A stretch of DNA of 30,381 nt from a virus. Under the pieces are notes generated by a model. That model did not search any database, had not been told where the DNA came from, and was given only the letters and a program-made list of their open reading frames with translations. Below are positions 1 through 8,339 of the stretch, in pieces (within the stretch, counting starts at the first letter, position 1; each line of letters opens with the position of its first letter). Location of the stretch: IMG/VR virus record IMGVR_UViG_3300036830_000511, positions 1-30,381 of that record; one strand, given 5' to 3'. A program made the translations under genes and the position numbers.

Positions 1-335
1 GCTTGTTGCGCGGGCGCTTGGCCGCCTTGCGCTTCGGACGAGGTCGCGCGGTACCGGTCCCACCGGCCGCGCGCGCGCGCGGATCCGGCGCTCGTGGGGG
101 CTGCGAACGATGCGCGGTTGCCGCTGCGCTCGCGGCAACGATCTAGCGAACGGACCCGGACGGCGTCACCGCGGATCACCGCGTCGATGTCGGTGGTCAT
201 CCGCTGCACGCCGTGCGCGATCACCGCGATGCCGCCGATCACCATCCAGGGTGCATCGAGCTCGGACAGCGCGTGTTGCAACGCCGCGAGCGCATCCTCG
301 ATCCGCGACAGGTCACGTGCGCGTTTGGCGGGCAT
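1..335 (-). pseudogene. Nucleotidyltransferase (MNT/AbiEii-like), 3' part lost
   Basis: An ATG at 335 on the minus strand opens a frame that runs off the window without a stop. Residues 1-64 look like the start of a stand-alone nucleotidyltransferase of the MNT/AbiEii type: a hydrophobic strand and GG (MVIGGIAVIAHG) followed by R-x-T-T-D-I-D-A-V, which gives the GG...DxD metal-binding pattern. Members of this superfamily transfer nucleotides to RNA or protein and often act as toxin or antitoxin. After residue 64 (about position 144) the similarity stops and the frame becomes Arg/Ser/Ala-rich. Another frame there encodes a Lys/Arg-rich tail typical of a different protein's C-terminus. I infer that the gene is broken near position 144. 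It overlaps the end of the preceding gene by 23 bases, so the two were probably co-translated. Confidence 0.5.
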
Positions 336-567
336 GGTGCTGGATGCGAGCCCAGCGGCGCCGGACCTCGGCGACAGCTTGCTCGCTGACAGGATCGCGC
401 GGGCCGGGCCACCGGCCCATGGCTTCGAGCGCAGAGAGCGCGGAGAGCGAATGGGCCACCGCACGGGCGGGGCGCGGTCCCTCGGCCGCTTGCAGTGCGC
501 GTTGCAATCGCCCGGCTGCGCGTTGCCCCGCTAGCCAGCGCTGGATCGAGCGTTTCTGCGCACGCAT
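313..567 (-). CDS. Small basic helical protein upstream of the nucleotidyltransferase
   Basis: This 84-residue frame is rich in Arg, Ala and Gln. It looks like two or three amphipathic helices (residues 1-30 and 62-84) joined by a Pro/Gly turn. Its stop lies inside the start of the nucleotidyltransferase, the arrangement expected of a co-translated two-gene unit such as a toxin-antitoxin or regulator/enzyme pair. An AT-rich patch at about 588-604, unusual for this region, lies 20-35 bases upstream and could hold the promoter -10, but I cannot pair it with a convincing -35. I do not recognise the family. The same DNA is also open in plus-strand frames, whose products are low-complexity and less protein-like. 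Confidence 0.45.
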   Translation of the reverse strand: MRAQKRSIQRWLAGQRAAGRLQRALQAAEGPRPARAVAHSLSALSALEAMGRWPGPRDPVSEQAVAEVRRRWARIQHHARQTRT

Positions 568-653
568 GAGCGCAGCGCAGCGGCGAGATATGCTATGATA
601 TCAAACGCTTGCGCTGGGCTCCGGATTCGATCCGCCTCACCAACCCGCTCTCC

Positions 654-673
654 CGCCGCTCTCCCGGAGAACC
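654..673. repeat. Direct repeat copy 1
   Basis: The string CGCCGCTCTCCCGGAGAACC occurs here and again at 1272-1291, in the same orientation and about 600 bases apart, bracketing the gene-poor stretch. A shorter relative (TCTCCGGAGAAC) lies near 887-898. The core CTCC(C)GGAG is palindromic. Confidence 0.5.
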
Positions 674-1271
674 CGCGGGCGGGAGACCGGGCGGACCTTG
701 CTCCGCGTGTTCGGGATCGACCGCTGGTTAACAGCTCCGTGAGCAGACCTCATTTCCATGGATCTTGCCGAGAGTATGGCACTTCTTTGAGCGCACGCCC
801 ATCACCTTGGCCAGAGAAACACGACATGTGGGGGCGGGCAGGTTGGCAGCTGCTGCGCATCGGCGGGTTGTCCCCCCGATGCCGATCTCCGGAGAACGGG
901 ATCGGGAGAGCGCTGAGAGCCGGAGGACCCCCCGGGCCAAGGCGGACCGGGTCCGGCGGTCATGGCGAGGCCCCGGCGTGCGATCGCTGCCGCCGACTGC
1001 GGCGGGTCGGCCTCTGAGCCACTGTCGAGCTCGGCACTTGTGCGGGCCAGGGGGCTGCGGGCCGCACCGGGCCGGGCAGCGGTGGATCGGCGGCGAGTTG
1101 GTGGTCGGGGTCGCCAGCGCAGCAGTCCTCGCCGAGCTCGCGCACGACCAGCTTGGTGACGCCGCCGAGGCCGGGCCCCACCGAGGTTCGCTGCGCCGCC
1201 GGCGCCGTTGCCCAACTGGTCGCGCCGTTGCCCGGCTCGGGCACGGACCTCGACCGGCTGGTTCGCCGTCA

Positions 1272-1291
1272 CGCCGCTCTCCCGGAGAACC
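1272..1291. repeat. Direct repeat copy 2
   Basis: Second exact 20-base copy of the repeat at 654-673. No transposase lies between the copies, so this is not shown to be a mobile element. Confidence 0.5.
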
Positions 1292-1485
1292 GACCGAAAG
1301 AACGCGCCCGGCGGCGGGACGGCGATCGCGGCGGCGGCACGGCCGGACGGTGGCGGACGCTGCTGCGCCGCCGTCCAGCCCGTCGTCTGCCGTCCTGCCC
1401 GCGGAGCGTGAAGTGGTTGCGGCATCCTCGTTGTGCGCGCTCGACGAGGCATCATTCAATGTGCCAAGAGTGACTTAGATTGAAA

Positions 1486-1947
1486 CTATGAGACTACGGC
1501 CAATCGCAGCACAGCAATGTCCCCTGCGTAATTAAAGTCGATAAACGACGGATCAACCTCTTCAATTACCAGAGAGCCAGGATCTGCACGCCACCATGTG
1601 CCATCTTGGTAAAATATGACCGTCGTATGTGTGTCGCCGCTATTGGCGATGCCGTTAGAAATCAGAAAGCCTTCTCGTGCTTCAGGGGTGGTCATTAACC
1701 AGTGTTCCAGATCCATTTTAGGAATAGTAAGTCGAACGCACTCAACAGATGCCCTCAGGTCACGGAGTGCAGACGCGAGTGCTGCGAACCCAGACGCCTC
1801 GCGCGTCTTTTTCATGGCGCTGTATAGCTCGATCTGCGTCGGACTAGTCCAGCCCCGATATGAGATGAGACTGCTCGCGGCGGCAGGTATGCATGCATCG
1901 CGTGTGAACTGACGTTCGATAGGAAATGGTGGTTTCGCCTTGTCCAT
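1486..1947 (-). CDS. Papain-fold (C39-like) cysteine peptidase-like protein
   Basis: A 153-residue protein with a plausible Cys-His-Asp triad of the papain/C39 type: Cys19 in DACIPAAAS at the start of a helix, His107 in GDTHTTVIFY at the start of a strand, and Asp122 in WWRADPGS. This spacing fits the small papain-like folds seen as peptidase domains of bacteriocin exporters and as toxin or effector domains. There is no signal peptide or membrane segment, so it would act in the cytoplasm. Its AT content is clearly above that of the flanking DNA, which suggests later acquisition. The next minus-strand gene upstream ends 280 bases away, so an operon is uncertain. The fold assignment comes from the motif pattern only; the real substrate is unknown. 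Confidence 0.6.
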   Translation of the reverse strand: MDKAKPPFPIERQFTRDACIPAAASSLISYRGWTSPTQIELYSAMKKTREASGFAALASALRDLRASVECVRLTIPKMDLEHWLMTTPEAREGFLISNGIANSGDTHTTVIFYQDGTWWRADPGSLVIEEVDPSFIDFNYAGDIAVLRLAVVS

Positions 1948-2229
1948 AGCGTTATGCAGGTTACCTCATCTGTGAAGACCTGGAATTTTATTGAAGATCC
2001 TCTACGTTGTGAGGTCGGCGAGGGGTTCGTGCCCGGCGGGCGCCGCGCGGTCGACGCGCGGCGGCAGTTGGGTTCAGGCAGCGCTCGTGGTCGACGTCGC
2101 CGCCCTGGTCGAGGTCCTCGCGGCGGTCGGGGCGCTGCGGCGATCGACACCGATGTTCGCCGCTGCGGCGACCTGGCGTTCGCCTGCCGCCGCCCACACG
2201 GCTGCGCGGTAGCGATCGGCTGCGCATCG

Positions 2230-2799
2230 CTACGCATCCGAGGCCAAGCCGAGGTCATGCAGCTTCTTGAGAAGTGTCTTCTTGACCTTTCCACCAGGAG
2301 CGATCAGCGACCGGGCACGGTCGCCCTCGCCTGGGCACGCACGGCTGTGTTCACCTTGGCAGCCGTAGTAGTCCGACAACGAAAGGATCGTATCCGAGAA
2401 GCTCACGCCGATCTCGGCGCGATCTTCGGAGGTCGAAGTGCTGTTCTGGATGACGCGTAGGACTTCCAGATGCCGGCTCTCGACACCCTGGAATAGACAG
2501 ATGCCACCGCGGTTCCAGAAGACTTGAGCCCACCCTTCGTGCATGAGGACGATCCATACAATGATGTTGCTGTGCTCCGGATATCTAAGAGGCAAGTAAC
2601 CTGCTGCCCTGGCCAGCTCATCTATCGAGACCGCTACGCGCTTGTCGCCATTGCAGAGGTAAGGTGAGGGCAGATCTCGATGGTTCGGCTCAAGCCGGAC
2701 AGGAGTCAGATCCCACCAACCGTCTGCGGTTGGCGTGATCACTCGGCCGAGCAGGTCACCTACGCCCGAAGAGATCTCGCTGCTGTGGAGTCGATACAT
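2230..2799 (-). CDS. Hypothetical protein, orphan accessory gene
   Basis: A 189-residue protein with ordinary globular composition, including Trp, Tyr and His in a hydrophobic core region (IIVWIVLMHEGWAQVFWN at about 82-99). No signal peptide, no transmembrane run and no motif that I recognise. The last 30 residues are basic (KVKKTLLKKLHDL). Like the peptidase-like gene on the same strand, it is less GC-rich than its surroundings. The ATG at 2799 is the only start that keeps the full hydrophobic N-terminal half. It could be an immunity or effector protein, since such genes often occur as lower-GC orphans, but nothing here proves that. Confidence 0.5.
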   Translation of the reverse strand: MYRLHSSEISSGVGDLLGRVITPTADGWWDLTPVRLEPNHRDLPSPYLCNGDKRVAVSIDELARAAGYLPLRYPEHSNIIVWIVLMHEGWAQVFWNRGGICLFQGVESRHLEVLRVIQNSTSTSEDRAEIGVSFSDTILSLSDYYGCQGEHSRACPGEGDRARSLIAPGGKVKKTLLKKLHDLGLASDA

Positions 2800-3364
2800 C
2801 TTGCTAGTCCTTCGCGATCGCGGCTGTAGATCGCCGATAGTGCACTTGGGCCAGCGCGGTCCAGTGGTTTCGATTGGTCACCCGTTCTTCCATGCGAAGA
2901 CCAGGGTAGCGCCCGGGGCTGACGCTGAGAGCGACCTGACCGCCACCGGGGATCACTTCGGATGAGGTCGATCGGGAAGACCGGAAACACCATGGGTTTC
3001 GCTGAGATGCTGAACGGGGTGAACATAGCGCCATTCCGCGGCGCGACCTGTCGGCCGGCATCGCACCCGTGCCGGCCGCCGTTCGATCGCAGGTAGCGCC
3101 GCCGACACGCAGCGAGGCCCGCTCGCGGCGGCTGCCGGGGCAGGTCCGGCGCTTGTGTTTGCGGCCGTCGATGCGGATCGTTGCGGTCCCACGGCCATCG
3201 GCGTCGGCCCGGGGCGAGCTCGGCACGCTGGGCCGCAGCGCTGAGCGCAGCCGAAGCGTCGTCGCCGGAACGGCGTCGAAGCTGCCGGGATCGGCCGGAC
3301 CGTGCGGGCGGGGGCGGCGTCGAGCTTGCCTTCGTCGCACCGCGCTCCTACGGTGGCGTCGCGG
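2800..3364. other. Intergenic stretch, possible gene remnants
   Basis: Several overlapping frames are open on both strands, but none gives a protein-like product over its full length. The part at 2950-3040 is less GC-rich than the rest. I see no RNA gene, no repeat and no clear terminator. Confidence 0.35.
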
Positions 3365-4360
3365 ATGATCCCGAACCCGCACGACTTGGTCTTCAAGGCC
3401 GTGTTCGGCCAGCCCGAGCATGCCCGCGGCGCGCTGCGCGCCATCGTGCCGGCGGCGCTGGCCGAGGCGCTGGACTGGTCGACGCTTACGCTCCAGCCCG
3501 GTAGCTTCGTCGACCCCGCCCTCCGTCACCAGCACACGGACCTCCTGTACGCCGCGACATGGCGCGATGGCGGCGAGACACTCATGTACCTGCTGTTCGA
3601 GCACCAGTCCGGAACCCCGACCGAGGGCCGGATGGCCGAGCGCATGCTCAACTATCAGGTGCGGATCTGGGGCCGCTGGCGCGCGGATCACCCGAAGGCC
3701 AAGACGCTGCCAATGATCCTGCCGATCGTGATGTATCACGGCGCGTCGCCGTGGTCGGAGCCTCGGTCGTTCGACGCGCTGCTCGACGTGCCTGCCCCGC
3801 TGCAGCTCGCGTTGGAACCGTACCTGGTTCGGTTCACCTACCTGCTTCATGACCTCTCGGAGATCTCCGACGACGAGCTGCGCGATGGCGCGATGCGAAC
3901 CGCGCTCGCCAAGCTGGTTGTGATGTGCTTGAAGTACGCGCGGACGCGCGCGGACTTCGTTCGGATCCTCGGCCGCTGGATGGACGTCGCGCGCGAAGTG
4001 GCCCGGGCTCCGCACGGGTTGGAGGCGCTGGCGCAGGTGATGTGCTATGTTCTGGAGGTCAACGAGTACGTCGAATCCGAGGAGCTGCAAGAACTTTTGG
4101 AACGCGAGATCGGACCTGAAGCCAAGGACGCCATCATGACCGCCGGACAGCGACTGATCGAACAAGGCCGCCAGCAGGGCATCGAGCAGGGCCGCCAGCG
4201 CGTTCAGGAGCTGCTGCTGCGCCTCCTACGGCAGCGTTTTGGCAAGGAGGTGGATGCCGGCGTCGAGCAACGCATCGCAGCGGCCTCCTTCGAGCAGATC
4301 GAGACGTGGTCCGCGCGTGAACTGTCGGCTGCCACCCTCGCCGAGGTACTGACGGACTGA
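3365..4360 (+). CDS. Rpn-family PD-(D/E)XK nuclease / YhgA-like transposase
   Basis: The protein (331 residues from ATG 3365) opens with NPHDLVFKAVFG, the signature of the Rpn family (recombination-promoting nuclease, formerly called putative transposase or transposase_31). The PD-(D/E)XK core follows: Asp in HQHTDLLYAATW and Glu in YLLFEHQSGTP. A conserved middle part (MILPIVMYHG) and a Gln/Arg-rich coiled segment (QQGIEQGRQ) lead to a C-terminal leucine-rich helical tail of the DUF4351 type (LLRLLRQRFG). Related E. coli proteins are DNA endonucleases that stimulate recombination. A longer frame begins at 3302, but its first 21 residues do not resemble the family, so I chose the start at MIPNPHD. 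It stands alone, with minus-strand genes on both sides. It looks complete. Confidence 0.88.
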   Translation: MIPNPHDLVFKAVFGQPEHARGALRAIVPAALAEALDWSTLTLQPGSFVDPALRHQHTDLLYAATWRDGGETLMYLLFEHQSGTPTEGRMAERMLNYQVRIWGRWRADHPKAKTLPMILPIVMYHGASPWSEPRSFDALLDVPAPLQLALEPYLVRFTYLLHDLSEISDDELRDGAMRTALAKLVVMCLKYARTRADFVRILGRWMDVAREVARAPHGLEALAQVMCYVLEVNEYVESEELQELLEREIGPEAKDAIMTAGQRLIEQGRQQGIEQGRQRVQELLLRLLRQRFGKEVDAGVEQRIAAASFEQIETWSARELSAATLAEVLTD

Positions 4361-4437
4361 ATGGGCTGGCCGGCGTCGGCCCGCCGAAGCCCCATCCGCC
4401 GTCCGCCCACGGCCACCGCCTCCGGATCCCTCCCGGC

Positions 4438-4587
4438 ATGTGTTCAGGGTGTGGCTCTCGTGTGATGCGTCGACGGGGTAACGCATCGATCCTGCAAGGG
4501 GGCGGGCCGGTCGGCGTGGTGTTCGACGGCGCGAACGGTTGCAGCAAGGTGGTCGACATCGGGCGATTACGCGATCTGCGAGCTTGA
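4438..4587 (+). CDS. Possible small CxxC protein with in-frame continuation past TGA
   Basis: A 49-codon frame from ATG 4438 begins MCSGCGSRVMRR, a single CxxC knuckle, and contains a globular-looking stretch (GPVGVVFDGANGC). It ends at TGA 4585-4587. The same frame stays open for a further 64 codons to 4782, and part of that (NRAWVTRHEVSSFAAIEMAT) is also protein-like. This suggests either two small genes or one gene broken by a nonsense change. No ribosome binding site is obvious. I do not recognise the family. Confidence 0.25.
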   Translation: MCSGCGSRVMRRRGNASILQGGGPVGVVFDGANGCSKVVDIGRLRDLRA

Positions 4588-4767
4588 CGACCGCCGGGTA
4601 GCTTCACCGAGGCGAACCGCGCGTGGGTCACCCGACACGAGGTGAGCTCGTTCGCGGCGATCGAGATGGCCACCTTGCGCATCCTCGCGCGCAACGCCGG
4701 CAACCCGCACCAGGCCGGCCGCCCGTCTGGGCCTCCCTGTCTCCCTGGGCGACTGGTTCCGACTCCG

Positions 4768-4790
4768 CGGCCTCGCGAGTAGCGAGGCCG
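4768..4790 (-). terminator. Hairpin downstream of the 4806-5144 gene
   Basis: A perfect 9-base inverted repeat (CGGCCTCGC, loop GAGTA, GCGAGGCCG) lies 15 bases beyond the stop of the minus-strand gene. No T-run follows, so termination is plausible but not certain. Confidence 0.4.
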
Positions 4791-4805
4791 CGGCCGCGGT
4801 CGCCG

Positions 4806-5144
4806 CTACGCCTCCGAAGCTGGTGCCGGGCCTGCGGGCGGCGCCTCCTTCTTCGGCCGCTGCTTGTACTCGCCCAGGTGGGCGATCAGCTCGTGGCTGT
4901 AGCCGACCAGTGCGTCGACCCGCTCCGCGCAGTCCGTGACCAGGGTGTAGGCCCGGTTGAAGTGTTGGCGTTCCTCGCGGCCCGACGGGAACGGCAGCTG
5001 GATGACCGCCTCGGCGGCGGCATTGGAGAAGGCATCGAGGTCGATGATCAGCAGGTGGAGGTTCTCCAGGGCCTCACAAGGATCAAAGTTGTCCACATGA
5101 ACGTCGTTGGATACGCTGTCCGGGGGGTGGCGATGTTCACTCAT
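4806..5144 (-). CDS. Small acidic helical protein of unknown function
   Basis: A 112-residue protein with a disordered, acidic N-terminus, then two or three long amphipathic helices (residues 22-95, with heptad-like Leu/Ala spacing such as ALENLHLLIIDLDAF and TDCAERVDALVGYSHELI), and a Pro/Ala/Lys tail. No catalytic motif. A GGAG lies about 6 bases before the ATG. It starts about 295 bases from the divergent FHA regulator, so the two may share a control region. The sequence reads as a genuine cytoplasmic protein, but I do not recognise the family. Confidence 0.6.
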   Translation of the reverse strand: MSEHRHPPDSVSNDVHVDNFDPCEALENLHLLIIDLDAFSNAAAEAVIQLPFPSGREERQHFNRAYTLVTDCAERVDALVGYSHELIAHLGEYKQRPKKEAPPAGPAPASEA

Positions 5145-5438
5145 CGTCGCTCCAAGGCGCGTCGGCGGGTTGCACCCCGCCGGCGTGCCGCTTCATTGTC
5201 ATGCGCCAAGGGCTGGCGCCGCCTGCTCCGTAGATGGAGCGGCATGATGAAGCACTGGGACGGGAGGCGAAGTCAACGGGAATCTGCCTGAGATTGGCGG
5301 TTCGCTCCACGCAGGGTGTTGTCGAATGTCGCGCATAGAGGTTGGCTTTGCATGCGATTTTTGCGTCCATGGATAAGCCTCGACGATGTTTCTTCGTCGC
5401 ACGCTCATCACGTTGATCTCGTGAGCACGAGAATCCGC

Positions 5439-6485
5439 ATGACCACTGATATCACTGATATGTCTGTCCGCAGCGACACAATCTCCCATGGCGTCTTTCA
5501 GCTACGCGAGTGGGGAACCGAGCGGCGCCACGCGCTTCCCAGCCATGCGCTCCGGTGCCGGCTCGGCTCTGGCGACGGCTGCGCCGTGCACCTGGACGAC
5601 GCGCGCGTCCTGCCCCTTCATGCTCAGCTGACCCGCGAACGCCAGCGCTGGCTCATCCGCGCGCTCGGTGACGCAGCCGCGCTTTGGCGCGACGGGGCGC
5701 GAAGCGACGCATTCTCGTTGGAGCCCGGGGTCGAGATCGGCGTGGGAAAGACGACGCTGATCGCCGAGGATGCGCGATGGACGGCGCTCCGGGCGTTCTG
5801 TGCCCGGCTGCTCGGGTGGGACCGTGAGCGCCGGGTGGTGGTCGACCGCGCGCTTCGCTCGATCCGGATGAGCCTGACGCAGCGAGCACCGCTCGTGCTG
5901 CGCGGTGACGGCGACATGGTGCCGATCGCCCATGCGCTGCATCGCCGCGTGCTCGGTCCCGATCGGCCGTTCGTCGTCTGCGACCCACGCCGGCACGATC
6001 AAGCAGCAACGGTCCGCTCGCCGAGGAGCTGCGGAACTGTCGCGGCCGCACTGAAGGCAGCGGCCGGCGGCTCGGTCTGCGTACGATTGAAGCGCCTGCC
6101 GCGAGGCTTCCCCGCGCTGCTCGCCAGGGTCAGCGAGCCGGGTGCTGGCGTCCAGCTCATCCTCTGCGAGGGTCGGGTGAGCACGACCTTCCTGTTCTCG
6201 ACGCCGATGGATGTGCCGCCGCTCGCGACACGGACGCAGGATCTGCCGCGGATCATCGACGAGTATGCGCTGGACGCCCTCGACGCATTGGGCGCGCCGG
6301 TCGCGAGCTTCCAGCGGGAGGACCACCGCTGGATCCTGGAGCACGCATCGACCTCGCTCTTCGACATCGAGAAGGCGACCTTGCGGCGGGTCGCGCTCCG
6401 GTCGTCGGCCAACATGACGCGGGCCGCCGCGCGGCTCGGGATGGCGCCGGTGTCTTTGTTCCGGTGGCTCGGGCGCCGCGAGTGA
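5439..6485 (+). CDS. FHA-domain regulator with degenerate AAA+ core and Fis-type HTH
   Basis: Of about 348 residues from the chosen start, residues 20-110 form an FHA-like domain (CRLGSGDGCAVHLDDARVLPLHAQL, in place of the usual G-R...S..H). These domains bind phosphothreonine. A central part about the size of an NtrC-type AAA+ domain follows, but no Walker A (GxxGxGK) or GAFTGA loop is visible, so it should not work as a sigma-54 activator ATPase. The last 45 residues form a Fis/HTH_8 helix-turn-helix (NMTRAAARLGMAPVSLFRWL), which binds DNA. FHA-linked NtrC-like regulators downstream of Ser/Thr kinases are common in myxobacteria. The frame is open from 5316, but the first 41 residues are unlike the family. 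ATG 5439 or 5460 is likelier. The pairing of phosphopeptide binding and DNA binding is inferred. Confidence 0.7.
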   Translation: MTTDITDMSVRSDTISHGVFQLREWGTERRHALPSHALRCRLGSGDGCAVHLDDARVLPLHAQLTRERQRWLIRALGDAAALWRDGARSDAFSLEPGVEIGVGKTTLIAEDARWTALRAFCARLLGWDRERRVVVDRALRSIRMSLTQRAPLVLRGDGDMVPIAHALHRRVLGPDRPFVVCDPRRHDQAATVRSPRSCGTVAAALKAAAGGSVCVRLKRLPRGFPALLARVSEPGAGVQLILCEGRVSTTFLFSTPMDVPPLATRTQDLPRIIDEYALDALDALGAPVASFQREDHRWILEHASTSLFDIEKATLRRVALRSSANMTRAAARLGMAPVSLFRWLGRRE

Positions 6486-6502
6486 GGCGGGACGTCGCAG
6501 CG

Positions 6503-8284
6503 TCAAGGCGAAGGCTGGGAAGGCGCAGCGGCCGCGGCGAGCGGCTCGGAAGGCGTTACGGCCTTGAACAGCACAGCGCCATCCAATGACCGGAGGTCGT
6601 AGATCTCGAAAGATTTCGGGTCTCCGGGGTACGTGGCTCCGAACGATCGAACCCAGTGCAGGCCTCTCAGCCAGGGTGCCCTTCGAGCAGCGGCGCTCCC
6701 GAAGCTCCAGTATGTGACCTCACCAAGTGGACCCGGCGAGCTCAGCGCCAGTGCGCCTTCGAGCGTGTACGCGGGCGCTGCTGCTAAAGAATGCGCAACG
6801 ACCCCGAGCTCTCGCCTGAGATCCCGGGCCCGTGCAGTCCCCGCATACGCAAGAAATGCATAGACTCGATAGTGGTCGCCGAGCGAAGCTGCAAGGTGCT
6901 CGCCGAGTGTCGGCGCACCAACGACGTATTCACGCGCAAGATGACCTAGATGCGCCCAGAGCGTGGCTCGAAGCCCCGGCTCGGTGGCAAGTACGCCCTC
7001 GACCATCTGAGCCATTCCGCGATCTCTCGCTCTCGTTTCATTCCAGAATCCTGGAGACTCAAGGTAATTCAGCCGCAGCAGCAGCGACCGCGCGGACAGC
7101 GCTTGCCGGTTCGCCTCCGATGCAAGCCCGCCGGGGCCCAGCGCACCGGCGAGCTTCTCAAGCACCTGGCGCGTGGATCGGCGCTCGTCCTGAGTGAAAT
7201 CACGCCATGCTGCGCCCTTGCGGTCCCGCAGGCGGGACAGCAAGCTCGAATCCTGTGGCGAAAGACCGGCTGCCGCTGCGAGCAGGTCATCGAGAGCGCC
7301 ACTGGTCGACTGCATGTCGATGCCCACGATACTGACCTGTCGATCAGGTGCGGCAGTTCGATTGTGATCCCGGAGCGCCTCAAGCGCCTTACGAAATTTC
7401 TGTGTGTTCCAGATCCAGTAGCCAAGACGACCGATGGCAACGTCGACATCGACCGCTGCGCCATGGACGTATGCGTCGAGCGGAAGCACCTCGCCGTAGC
7501 CGGCTTCAACCATGACGACTGTGAACTTCCACTGACGCGCGAGCTCGATCGACAGCAGCGCTCGCTCCTGCGTAAACTCTTGAGAGCCGTGGTTCGACTC
7601 GGCCAGCCCGAGCACGCGCACCGAACTCGGCAGGCCGGCCACGAAACCGGCCTGCGACTCGGGGGCCAGGTTGAGCGGCTTGGAGGGCGGCGTCTCGGCA
7701 TACTTCCTTGTCACCGTGTGAACATGCAGCGGCTCGGGCGCTGGGACCATTGTCAAGATGGTGCGCTCGACGAACTCGGGGGGGAGCGAGACGAAGTACT
7801 CCGCCGGCGGCAAGCACGCCTCGAACCGGCGCTCTGCATCAATGGGAGCCCCATAGGTATCGCCGACGTCTTTACCAAGCCGACCGATGCGCAGGAGATC
7901 GAGCCTCGGAGGCAATGGGCCATCGACTTCGATCTCCCCACGTAGCGGTGTGCATGCATGATCAAGCCGGACTTCGAGCTCGACGGGGCCGACCTCTACC
8001 TTGGGAAGGAAGGCCGATCCGTTCGCGGTCGTCACGGTCAGCGCGACCTGAGGTACGGGTGCCTCCAGTGCGAAGCGGCCCTGCGAGCTCACGCGCGTCG
8101 TGGCAATCTCATTGGTTGTCTTCGGATCCGTGACGATCACGACGCCGTCGGCTGCCGGTGAGCCGTTCGCCAGGCGGACCACACCAGACAGCCGGCGTGC
8201 CGGTGGCGGCACCGCCGCCTCGGGCACACGGCAACTGGAGAGAGCAGCGAGACTCCCTAACGCAATGGTTGCTGTTCGGTTCAT
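6503..8284 (-). CDS. Erythromycin-esterase-family lipoprotein
   Basis: A 593-residue protein. Residues 1-18 form a lipoprotein signal peptide ending in the lipobox LSSC (Cys18), which predicts a membrane-anchored exported protein. Residues 30-110 resemble a carboxypeptidase-regulatory-like (beta-sandwich) domain. Residues 220-590 carry the erythromycin esterase family pattern: LGLAESNHGSQEF (Glu229, His232; family form GEATHG), VVMVEAGYGE (Glu260), a WIWNTQKFRKALEALRDHN segment, VSIVGIDMQ (Asp323) and a late WAHLGHLAR. Characterised members hydrolyse the macrolide lactone; many relatives have unknown substrates, so drug resistance must not be assumed. A strong purine-rich site (AGGTGAGGGGG) precedes the ATG. 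It lies just downstream of the RiPP precursor on the same strand and may be co-transcribed with it. Confidence 0.85.
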   Translation of the reverse strand: MNRTATIALGSLAALSSCRVPEAAVPPPARRLSGVVRLANGSPAADGVVIVTDPKTTNEIATTRVSSQGRFALEAPVPQVALTVTTANGSAFLPKVEVGPVELEVRLDHACTPLRGEIEVDGPLPPRLDLLRIGRLGKDVGDTYGAPIDAERRFEACLPPAEYFVSLPPEFVERTILTMVPAPEPLHVHTVTRKYAETPPSKPLNLAPESQAGFVAGLPSSVRVLGLAESNHGSQEFTQERALLSIELARQWKFTVVMVEAGYGEVLPLDAYVHGAAVDVDVAIGRLGYWIWNTQKFRKALEALRDHNRTAAPDRQVSIVGIDMQSTSGALDDLLAAAAGLSPQDSSLLSRLRDRKGAAWRDFTQDERRSTRQVLEKLAGALGPGGLASEANRQALSARSLLLRLNYLESPGFWNETRARDRGMAQMVEGVLATEPGLRATLWAHLGHLAREYVVGAPTLGEHLAASLGDHYRVYAFLAYAGTARARDLRRELGVVAHSLAAAPAYTLEGALALSSPGPLGEVTYWSFGSAAARRAPWLRGLHWVRSFGATYPGDPKSFEIYDLRSLDGAVLFKAVTPSEPLAAAAAPSQPSP

Positions 8285-8339
8285 CTGACTACCCCCTCAC
8301 CTTACCATGGCAGGATCATGCGATCCAGTCAGCGGCACG

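Larger units (their letters stand above)
568..1485. other. Gene-poor, GC-rich stretch with no convincing gene
   Basis: Long frames are open on both strands, but their products are dominated by Arg, Pro, Ala and Ser with no hydrophobic core, as expected of non-coding GC-rich DNA. No tRNA, insertion sequence end or CRISPR is visible. The only structure I see is a 20-base direct repeat (654-673 and 1272-1291) and a weaker related string near 885-900. It may be the remains of lost genes. Confidence 0.4.

Noticed and set aside
728-1478. Overlapping long frames on both strands
   Set aside because: Arg/Pro/Ser/Ala-rich products without any hydrophobic core or motif; typical of non-coding high-GC DNA.
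2804-4165. Long minus-strand frame (453 codons) opposite the Rpn gene
   Set aside because: The product is a His/Arg/Gln-rich mirror of the Rpn gene, which has clear family motifs; the frame is an antisense shadow of GC-rich codons.
8285-8339. Small inverted repeat GGATC-GATCC before the esterase-like gene, considered as a terminator
   Set aside because: Only 5 base pairs and no T-run; too weak to call.
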